A stretch of 64,000 nt of DNA from positions 62,001 to 126,000 of the forward strand of contig JABCZN010000015.1 of assembly GCA_013289665.1 (NCBI GenBank). Direction: 5' to 3'. This DNA comes from Acidobacteriota bacterium. Its GTDB lineage: Bacteria > Acidobacteriota > Terriglobia > Acidiferrales > UBA7541. A model generated the notes under the pieces. It did not search any database. It was not told the DNA's origin and was given only the letters and a program-made list of their open reading frames with translations. Below, piece by piece: positions 42,544 to 51,100 of this stretch. Position 1 is the first letter of the stretch; every line of letters begins with the position of its first letter. Both the position numbers and the translations under genes were made by a program.

Positions 42544-43698
42544 TTACCCGTGCATCTCTATCGTTTCGCTGGGCAACCGGGCTGTTTTTCCGTCCAGGTC
42601 GTACTCGCGGAGTTTTCGCAGCAGCCCCTTGTAGCTGATCTTCAGCCGGCGGGCGGCGGCTTTGCGGTTGAACCGCGTTTCCTGGAGTATTCGCTCGATG
42701 GCTGGTTTTTCTGCGCTGCTTTTCACTTGCCGGCCGAGCTCTTTCAAATTCGTCAGGGAGGATTCCGCGGGTGAATCGGCTGTGACGGCGTGACCCGTCA
42801 TGATGCGGCCCACTCCCTGGAGTTCCTCTAGGGAGCGTTTCTCATCTCCATGGATCAAAAAGCGTTGCGTGAAGCTCTGCAGTTCGCGGACATTGCCGGG
42901 CCATGAATATGCCAGGCAAGCGGCAACGAGCCTCCGGGATGGGGGAACCTTGTTGCAACCGTAGAGACGGGCAAACCGCCCGAGGAAATGCTCGAGAAGA
43001 AGAGGAATTTCCTCAGGCCGGTTGCGTAGCGGCGGAATGCGAAGGACAAACGTATTCAGCCGGTAGTAGAGATCCTGCCGCAGAGCACCCGACTCGAGCG
43101 CCTCAGGGATGTCCACGTTGGTGGCGGCGATGACGCGGGCCCCGACCCGGATGGGAGCGCTGCCGCCCAAACGGCAGACGGTTTTATCCTGCAGGACGTG
43201 CAGGAGTTTTGCTTGCAACGCAGGCGAAATCTCCCCGATTTCGTCCAGAAGGATGGTCCCCGAGTTGCAAATCTCAAACTTGCCCGGATTGCTGCGAACC
43301 GCGCCGGTAAATGCACCGCGCTCGTAACCGAAGAGTTCGCTTTCGAGCAGGGGACCGGGAACGGCGGCGCAATTCACTTTCAGGAAGGGCCGGCGCGCCC
43401 TCGAGGAACGTGTGTGAAGGAGCTGCGCAACCACTTCCTTGCCGCTGCCGCTCTCGCCCAGAATCAGGACGGGAATGTCGTACTCGGCGATTTTCTCAAT
43501 CTGTTGGCGGAGGGCGAGCATCGCAGGGCTCGAGGACACGAAGATCGCTCCGTCGCCGAGCACTTCCGCCGCAGCATCGAGGTCATGGTCGACGGAAATG
43601 TTGGGAGAATTTTTCCCACCCTGGCCCGGCTGAAGGAGCGATTCCTGCTCGTCTCCTGCCACACCCTCATTCGAGGGACCTGCGGTCTCGATTCTCAT
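42544..43698 (-). CDS. Sigma-54 interacting transcriptional activator, no receiver domain
   Basis: 384 residues. AAA+ domain: Walker A ILGESGSGKEVV, the sigma-54 contact loop ELFGYERGAFTGAV (GAFTGA), Walker B ILLDEIGEI, sensor NVDIPEALESGALRQDLYYRLN. C-terminal Fis-type helix-turn-helix (FNRKAAARRLKISYKGLLRK). The N-terminal 50 residues hold no receiver or GAF domain, so control must come from another protein. The ATG at 43698 is used; a TTG at 43704 also exists. The GGDEF gene starts 20 bp downstream, suggesting an operon. Confidence 0.93.
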   Translation of the reverse strand: MRIETAGPSNEGVAGDEQESLLQPGQGGKNSPNISVDHDLDAAAEVLGDGAIFVSSSPAMLALRQQIEKIAEYDIPVLILGESGSGKEVVAQLLHTRSSRARRPFLKVNCAAVPGPLLESELFGYERGAFTGAVRSNPGKFEICNSGTILLDEIGEISPALQAKLLHVLQDKTVCRLGGSAPIRVGARVIAATNVDIPEALESGALRQDLYYRLNTFVLRIPPLRNRPEEIPLLLEHFLGRFARLYGCNKVPPSRRLVAACLAYSWPGNVRELQSFTQRFLIHGDEKRSLEELQGVGRIMTGHAVTADSPAESSLTNLKELGRQVKSSAEKPAIERILQETRFNRKAAARRLKISYKGLLRKLREYDLDGKTARLPSETIEMHG

Positions 43699-44085
43699 CG
43701 ACAATTTCTCTTCTCCTAGGACTCAATCGTTCACCGCACCCCAGCCCTGATCTCGCCTTGCGGGAAGATCTACCGACTGGACCGGGGAGCGGTGCCCAGC
43801 CCGCAGCCACAATAAACCGCGCAGGAAAAACGACAAGGAGGTGAAGCCTGTAAACTGACGCAGGTAATCACCCTAGGCCACTGCGGAAGGGACCAGCCGT
43901 TTCCGGGTCCAAATTGGGGCGGGATCGGCGAGAAGTGCCCGAAAATGAGGCGGGGGAAGTGATATTTTTTTAGGCCTTCGGAGTACCTGACTCCAGGCGG
44001 GCCTTGGCGGGGGAGACCCCACGGCGTCAGCCAGACGGATCAAGGGAATGACTGAATCGCATTTCGGTTGCGAAAGGAACGCCCG
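43699..44085. other. Non-coding interval with a hairpin
   Basis: Contains a perfect nested hairpin, GGTGA (43840-43844) with TCACC (43868-43872) and inner CCTG/CAGG (43847/43861). On the minus strand it would sit about 140 bp upstream of the sigma-54 activator start. It lacks the conserved core bases of the c-di-GMP riboswitch that I know, so its role is open. Confidence 0.35.
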
Positions 44086-46725
44086 TCAGCGGGCTGACCC
44101 GCCAAGCTTCGCCAGAACGACATCACATCGGGCAACTCCCCGGGCAGCCCGCTCGGCTGTTTCACTTTCCGATTTATCCAGGGAGCCATGAGCACGTTTT
44201 TCGCTCCAGATGTCCAAGCTTTTTTGATACCAGGTCCGTGCTTCACGCCAGTTTGTTTTTTTGCGAGCGGCAGAATCCTTCGCGTTTTCCGCCAATGCCC
44301 AGTACGCTTGGCCCAACGCGAAATAACAGTCGGCAATCCCTGACGAGACATATCGGTCTTTCGACCCGCCCCGAGCCGCAGCATCAAATACCGCGAGCCC
44401 TTCCCGGATTCGCCTGAAGGCCTCGGGGATCTCACCCGTTGCAATCAGCGATTCCCCCATACTTTCGTCGCTGAATGCAAAATTTGTCCGCGCTAAAGCA
44501 TTTTGAGGATCGGCAGCGATCATTTCTGCGAAGACTTCATGGGCTCGTTTGCGATAATCGAGCGCCCTGTTCTCATCACCCTGTTTCGAGCAGATCGTGC
44601 CGAGCAGATCATAGGAGTTTCCCAGAAACTCGCGAAGTGGAACACGGTTCGGGTTAGCCCCGGACAACTCTTCGAGAATATCGACCACCTTTTCTTGTAC
44701 TTTGGCGGCCTCGCTCAGATGGTTGGTCAACATCAACGATTCGGCCATGCCTGCGTAGTCGCCCGCCACATGCGTTCTCAACAGTGTCGCTTCGGCAGGA
44801 TCCGATGCCTTCGCCGATTCCTGGATGGCTGCCGCTTTCTGATAGTTTCCGAGCGCACCGTCCGGATCTCCCACTTCATTGAGCAGCCGGCCAATGTAGT
44901 AATAACTACCACCTTGCCGGTCGAGCAACTTCGGATCGCTGGTTTCGGCCGTGGCCTTTTCAAGGAGCGGAGGTATTTTGTGTAAAACGTCCAACGCTCC
45001 GGCGAAATCCCCCGTGGATTCGATCGTGTCGGCCAGCCCGATATACTCATCCGTGAGTTCGACCTGAATTGCTCTGTCATGCGGGTTTGCCGCTGCCAGG
45101 GACTCTCGAATCGCCAGGGCTTTGCGGCGGCTCTCTAAGGCTCCGGCACTATCGCCCTGGTTGGCGAAGTCACTGCTCCACTGGAGACTTCCGACCCGGT
45201 CATAGGCACTTGCCAATTCTCGCTGCAAAGAGGGGTCCCCACTTGCTTCCTCGGAAAGGCTGTCGAGGTAGACGAGCGCCTTCTTGACGAGCAGTCCGCG
45301 GACCGGAGTTGATCCGGGAAGCTGGCTGATGCCATCGTGAATATCGAAGATCAAAGAGTTTGCAAGCGCCCGCACGTCGTTGAAACGGCGCTCTGCGCGC
45401 GCACGTTCAGCACGGGCGATTTGAGCCTGGCGAACGGTCACGGCCAGAGCAGACAAAAGGGCCAGTGTCACCAATGCGGCCACGGCCACGCCCGCTTTGT
45501 GCCGGTAGATGAATTTCGACGCCCGATAGCCGAACGTATCGGTGCGCGCAATAACGGGAAGATGTTCGAGATGACGCCGGATGTCCTGCGCGAATTGTTC
45601 GACAGAAGCATAGCGGCGCTCGGGTTCCTTGCGCAACGCCTTGAGGACGATGTTGTCGAGGTCCCCGCTGAGGCGCTTGCTGAGCTTTTCGGGCGAGCCT
45701 TCTCGCACCGAGCTCGGAGGTGAATCGTCCCGCGGCTGTCCCTGTCCTTTGTCGGCTGCGATCTCCTCCCGCCGCGCCGCCGTGCTGGGTTTCTCCGGTT
45801 CGGCTTCACAGATGGCCCGCGAAATCTCGTGAGGTGTTCGGGTCGGGACATTATAAGGAGTGCGTCCCGTAAGCAGTTCGTACAACATCACACCCAGGGA
45901 ATAGACGTCGCTTGCCGTGGTGATGGAATCACCTTTGATCTGTTCCGGGCTGGCGTATTCCGGCGTCAGCGGACGCACCATGCTGAGGGTTTGCTTCAGC
46001 TGACTGGCAGCGTCGCCCGATTCGAGGATCTTGGCGATCCCAAAGTCAAGCAGCTTCGGGACGCCTTCGGCGCTGACAAGAATGTTTCCCGGTTTGATGT
46101 CGCGATGAATGATCAATCGCTGGTGCGCATACTGAACCGCTGAGCAGACCTCGAGGAACAGTTTCAACCGTTCGGTCGTCGCCAGCTTGCGCGCGTCGCA
46201 GTAGTCATCAATTCGCTGGCCTTCGACAAGCTCCATCACAAAATAGGGAACGCCCTCCCCTGTCGTGCCGCCATCCAGAATTTTGGCAATGTTCGGGTGG
46301 TCCAGACTCGCCAGGATCTGGCGCTCGTTCCGGAAGCGAGTGGCTGTGAACTCCGCGCCCAGCTCGGAGCGCACGATCTTCAGCGCAACTTGCTGTTTAT
46401 ATTCGCCGTCAGCGCGAACCGCTCGATAAACCGCGCCCATGCCTCCCACCGCTAATTCCTCGATAATTTCGAACGCCCCAATGCGCTTGCCCGGTCGAAG
46501 GCGGAAGGAACTCCGCTCGTCAGGGCAGAGCGTCAGCGGGGAACCAGGACCCAAGACATCGGTCCCCGCTTGTTCATGCGAAGCGATCAAGGATTCGACT
46601 TCCCGGCGGAGATAGGAGTCCGCGCATGCTCCGTCAAGGAATGCTCGCCTGTTCGCTCGATCGAGCTCCAAGGCCGACTCGAGGATCGGTCTGACCCTAT
46701 GCCACTGTTCGGGCGTCATGCACAC
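44086..46725 (-). CDS. Membrane serine/threonine protein kinase with TPR sensor region
   Basis: 879 residues. Cytosolic Hanks-type kinase domain (about residues 82-380): GGMGAVYRA, VALKIVRSE, catalytic loop HRDIKPGNILVS, DFGIAK, TPEYASPEQ and YSLGVMLYELL. A single transmembrane helix (GVAVAALVTLALLSALAVTV, about 410-430) leads to a C-terminal half made of TPR-like helical repeats (ALESRRKALAIRESL, GALGNYQKAAAIQE, RALDYRKRAHEVF). The start overlaps the ECF sigma gene by 29 bp, so kinase and sigma are translated together. Very typical of Acidobacteriota and Planctomycetes. Confidence 0.95.
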   Translation of the reverse strand: MCMTPEQWHRVRPILESALELDRANRRAFLDGACADSYLRREVESLIASHEQAGTDVLGPGSPLTLCPDERSSFRLRPGKRIGAFEIIEELAVGGMGAVYRAVRADGEYKQQVALKIVRSELGAEFTATRFRNERQILASLDHPNIAKILDGGTTGEGVPYFVMELVEGQRIDDYCDARKLATTERLKLFLEVCSAVQYAHQRLIIHRDIKPGNILVSAEGVPKLLDFGIAKILESGDAASQLKQTLSMVRPLTPEYASPEQIKGDSITTASDVYSLGVMLYELLTGRTPYNVPTRTPHEISRAICEAEPEKPSTAARREEIAADKGQGQPRDDSPPSSVREGSPEKLSKRLSGDLDNIVLKALRKEPERRYASVEQFAQDIRRHLEHLPVIARTDTFGYRASKFIYRHKAGVAVAALVTLALLSALAVTVRQAQIARAERARAERRFNDVRALANSLIFDIHDGISQLPGSTPVRGLLVKKALVYLDSLSEEASGDPSLQRELASAYDRVGSLQWSSDFANQGDSAGALESRRKALAIRESLAAANPHDRAIQVELTDEYIGLADTIESTGDFAGALDVLHKIPPLLEKATAETSDPKLLDRQGGSYYYIGRLLNEVGDPDGALGNYQKAAAIQESAKASDPAEATLLRTHVAGDYAGMAESLMLTNHLSEAAKVQEKVVDILEELSGANPNRVPLREFLGNSYDLLGTICSKQGDENRALDYRKRAHEVFAEMIAADPQNALARTNFAFSDESMGESLIATGEIPEAFRRIREGLAVFDAAARGGSKDRYVSSGIADCYFALGQAYWALAENAKDSAARKKTNWREARTWYQKSLDIWSEKRAHGSLDKSESETAERAARGVARCDVVLAKLGGSAR

Positions 46726-47311
46726 AACTCTTCTGACTCATTTCACGCAGCAGCCAGGCCCTCGCCGAACTCCAACTTCGCTTCACCGTGGCTGAGGAAA
46801 TTCCCAGGAACTCCGAGGTATCTTCGATCGAAAGCCCGCCGAAGTAGCGCAACTCAATGATCTGGCTCTGTTGCGAATCAAGTTTGGCAAGCCGGTCCAG
46901 AGCCTCGTCGAGGGCAACTACATCCACATTGCGCTGCGGCGAAGGGATGCTCTCGTCCAGCGTCAGTCTCGTCTGGCCAGCTCCGCGTTTCACCGCTCGC
47001 CGGTTCCGTTCGTAGTCCACCAGAATCCAGCGCATCAGTTGGGCGGCAATGCCAAGGAAATGCGCGCGGCTCTCCACGCGGAGTGATTTTTCGCCGGCAA
47101 GCCTGAGGTATGCCTCGTTGACGAGCGCAGTGGTTTGCAGAGTGTGGTTCGGACGTTGCTGGCGAAGACTCGAGCGGGCGAGACGACGCAATTCGTTATA
47201 GACGAGAGGCAAAATCGCCTCCAGCACCTTCCGATCCCCATTCCCCCAGTCGAGGAGCAGTTCGCTGACTTGCCTGGAAGGAGTTGTGCCCACCTCGGAG
47301 CCTCCGGCCAT
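46697..47311 (-). CDS. ECF-type RNA polymerase sigma factor (TIGR02999 group)
   Basis: 204 residues from ATG 47311, where GAGG lies eight bases upstream; the frame is open further to 47521 but without homology. Sigma region 2: LVYNELRRLARSSLRQQRPNHTLQTTALVNEAYLRL, in pieces exactly as in this group; region 4: IIELRYFGGLSIEDTSEFLGISSATVKRSWSSARAWL. No anti-sigma factor is encoded next to it; instead it overlaps the kinase gene, so phosphorylation-dependent control is likely (known for similar pairs). Confidence 0.93.
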   Translation of the reverse strand: MAGGSEVGTTPSRQVSELLLDWGNGDRKVLEAILPLVYNELRRLARSSLRQQRPNHTLQTTALVNEAYLRLAGEKSLRVESRAHFLGIAAQLMRWILVDYERNRRAVKRGAGQTRLTLDESIPSPQRNVDVVALDEALDRLAKLDSQQSQIIELRYFGGLSIEDTSEFLGISSATVKRSWSSARAWLLREMSQKSCVHDARTVA

Positions 47312-47554
47312 GATCACCACCTCGGGGACGTTGCGGGGAGGATAGTCAAAAGCCGGCCAAACTTCAACTCCCCGATTGGACACCCAGAATCCGTATCGCT
47401 CGGACGGCAAGGGGCAGCCCAGCATCCAGTCCTTGGGAAATCTTCCTTTTGGTGAGCCAGTTTGGCCTGCTTTGCCGAATTGCAAGGTAGGGAGAATGGC
47501 CGGAAGGAACGAGAAGGCCATTCGTGCTCAGCAACAATTCTATGGAGGGATGAG

Positions 47555-47989
47555 ATGCAAACAGGTAGGTCCTTGTTTCTTGCAGTTGCGGCTTTGCTCA
47601 TGATCGGAATCCTGAGCCTGCCCGCTCCAGTGCTCGCGCAGAATGGCGCGTTGAAGGTGACGTCATTCCCTTCGGGGGCAAATGTTTCGGTGGAGGGCGT
47701 TGACACCGGCAAAGTCACGCCTCTCTGACCATAAGCGAGCCAGTGGGAACGCACATTGTAGTGGTCTACATTCCCAATTCGGGATGGAATTCTGACACTC
47801 GTCCCGTAACTGTCGTCACTGGCAACAACGACAGATATGCTGACCATCAACGGACCAGCCAATGACAGCGGACCGCCTGCCTTGAAATACGCAGCTGGCG
47901 CGCATGTGGTGCTAAGCGTCAGCACGGCTTCTCGCTGTGCGGTTTGGCCCGCGGCCGCAAATGTGGTGGTGCAATACAAAGTCCATTAG
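47555..47989 (+). pseudogene. Exported PEGA-domain protein broken by frameshifts
   Basis: Starts at ATG 47555 (GGAGG upstream) with signal peptide SLFLAVAALLMIGILSLPAPVLA and the PEGA pattern ALKVTSFPSGANVSVEGVDTG. The frame stops at 47728, but the next frame continues TISEPVGTHIVVVYIPNSGW and VTVVTGNN, and a third carries DMLTINGPANDSG to the TAG at 47989. Two single-base changes would restore a protein of about 145 residues. The same composition suggests recent damage or sequencing error. It lies upstream of the giant surface protein gene. Confidence 0.7.
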
Positions 47990-48181
47990 CCGGGCACGAC
48001 TCGCTGCATTGCGACTCGTTCGCCCGGAGTCCAGCCTTCAGCCGCAAATGTGACAATTCGACAGGCTTCTGTGAGCCATTTTCCCTCGCGTTTTCGATTA
48101 ATAAGGTAGCAAGGGGTTTCGACCCAGGATGACCGCCGGATTGGACGCGCTCGTGGGTCGGCCGCAGGAGATGAATCCGCC

Positions 48182-51100
48182 ATGATTTCCAAAAAGAGCG
48201 CGATTGCAGTTGGAATGTTATTCCTCTTCGCCCGGGCCACGCTGGCCACTGGCACAGCCTCCGCGCCAACGCGATATGTTTTCAACCGGATGGACCTCGC
48301 TACCGGGTCGGAGCCGGTTTCCGTAGTGACCGGTGACTTCAACGGGGACGGCAAACCCGATATCGCAGTGATCCACCAAAACTCAACCTCCATCTGCGTC
48401 TTCCTTGCGAATCCAGACAGCACGTTTCGTCCGTGCATCAGCACGACGATAACGGCGACAGCCACCATCGGCCCTTCGTCTCTTGTCGCCGGCGACTTCA
48501 ACGGAGACGGCCAGCTGGACCTGGCCTTTGTGAATGGCAGTTCGACGGTGGGAGTGCTTCTGGGCAATGGAGACGGAACATTTGCGGCCGAAAAGGATTT
48601 TGCCGTGCCAGGCGGCGCGGTCTCGCTGGCCACGGGCGATCTCAACGGTGACGGAAAGCTGGATCTGGTCGTAGGTGCGCAGGGTGGACTCGCTGCCTAC
48701 CTTGGGAACGGAGATGGAACATTCAGCAATAGTTGGACGCTCAATCACACATGCCAGGTGCCAACCGTTTGTGTTCAGGTCTTGCTCGGCGATTTCAATG
48801 GTGACGGCAAACTCGACTTGGTTTTTGCCTCACCGGGCCCAGGCGGCGGCATCGTCGACGTTCTGCCTGGCAATGGCGATGGAACTTTTCAGAATGTTCC
48901 CGTCGCAACATCCCTGGCCCATCAAGCGTCAGGTATGGCACGAGCGGACTTGAATGGCGACGGCAAGTTGGATTTGATCACCGCTGACCTAGACGGCTAT
49001 GTCTCGGTGTTGATCGGACAAGGAGACGGGAGCTTCAGCGTCACGGATTATCAGGTTGGGGGGAATTGCGCTCCTTGCGGCGTTCCGACTTCCGTCGTGG
49101 CAGCCGATTTTAATGGAGACGGCCAACCCGATGTCGCCGTCACGTACTCAGGCGTCGACCCTTCGGGCATCCTGGTGTTCCTGAACAGCGGTGGAGGTGC
49201 CCTTGGAACTCCGGTGAAGTACCCGGCAGCTCAGAATTCCTACGCTTTAGCCTTTGCGGATTTCAATCAAGACGGGCTAGCCGACCTGGTGGTGGCCAAC
49301 GAAGGATCGGCCAGCGTCTCGATTTTAATTGGGGACAGTGCAGGTACATTCTTGAGCAAGACCCCGTTTGCGCTGCCCGGCCAGGGCACTTCCCTGGCGG
49401 TGGGTGATTTCAATGGTGACGGCCTCCCGGATCTCGCGGTTGCCTCGACCAGTCTTTCTGCATTCCTCGGTGCTGCGGATGGAAGCTTCCATTCCTCCTA
49501 CACGATCGGCTTCGGAACCCTTTCCGCAACGGCTACCGCCCTCGGGGATTTTAACAACGATGGCAAACCGGACGTGATGCTCAACTTCCCGCCGTCGTCG
49601 GGATTCCAGGGCGGCGCGGAAGTCTTTCTGGGCAATGGCGACGGCACATTTTCACCTCTTTCCGTCGATACCCGAGCGGGGGGATCGGCAGCTCTGGCTG
49701 TCGGCGATTTCAATGGAGACGGCAAACTCGATCGTGCGGTTCTGAACCCAACAGCAAATTCGGTTTCGATCCAGCTGGGCAACGGAGATGGCACGTTCCA
49801 AGCCCCCGTCAGCTATCCAACCGGAGTGGGTCCCGCATCCATCGTGGCGGGTGATTTTAACAACGACGGCAAACTGGATCTGGCGGTCACAAATAACGGA
49901 GCAGGAACTGTCTCGATTTTGCTCGGCAACGGTGACGGCACTTTCCAGTCGCACCAGGATTACGGTCCCATCGGCACGGCGGCCTTGACTTCTTCTCTTG
50001 CCGCGGCGGACTTCAACGGCGACGGCAACCTTGATCTTGCTGTGACCACGAGCACGACCAACGTCGCCATCTTTCTCGGGAAGGGTGACGGCACTCTCCA
50101 GGCGGGGCAACTCTACAGCGTTGGGGCCCACGTTCCGTCGCTCGTTACCTCCGGCGATTTTGATGCCGACGGAACCATCGACTTGGCCGTGGGTTTTTCA
50201 AGCGTCGACAATTTCGTGCTACTGCCCGGCAACGGGGACGGCACCTTTCAATCCCCAGGGCTAGATTTTCTCGGCTACAGCAGCGTCCAGGGCGGGGTGG
50301 CCCTGGCTCCGGGCAAGTTCGGTTCCGCGGGTGGTCTCGGACTTGCCGAGATCTTGCAGCCTTCGAGTTCGGCATTTGTGTTTCTCAACAAGCCGATCGT
50401 CAGTCTGTTTCCGTCGACGCTGGTCTTCCAACCGCAACAGGTTGGAATGACGAGCCCCGAGGAGAGTATCACCGTCTACAATCCCGGTTCGGCACAACTT
50501 ATCGTTTCGCGAATTGACAAAACTGGTGATTTCGCGGAGACAGACACCTGCACGTCGGCCCCCATAGTGCCCGGAGGAAACTGCATCATCACGGGCTCAT
50601 TCACACCGACAGTGCCCGGTTTGCGCACGGGAACTTTTACGCTCACCACAAATGCCGGTACTGGCCAGCAGGTTATCAATCTTTCGAGCACCCAGGAGTC
50701 CACGCTAACGTCGCTTTCTTCCTCAATGAATCCGTCTATTTATGGGCAGAGCATCACCCTTACGGCAAGTGTCACGCCGACCGAGGGCGGAAGCGCCGTG
50801 GGTACTGTGACCTTCACGGACGGCGGAAGCCCAATCGGGAACGGCACCCTCACTAGTGGAAGCGCCACTTTGATGACCGCGAGCTTGTCGGCTGGACCGC
50901 ATTCCCTCCAGGCAGTTTACCCTGCAAACAACGGACTGATCGGCAGCATCTCTCCGGTTCTAACTCAAACGGTGAATCAGGGTTCAACCACGATTGTCGT
51001 ATCCTGTGGATCAACCGGAATTGGCCCGCACTTGGGCACATTCATCGACGAACGAATTTTGTGCAGCGCAGTTGTTAACCCCGTTTTCCCAGCAGTTGGC

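Noticed and set aside
43840..43872. Possible c-di-GMP riboswitch near the sigma-54/GGDEF genes
   Set aside because: There is a nested hairpin but the conserved GEMM core bases are not present in order, and it lies in an orientation that does not fit a leader of the downstream gene.
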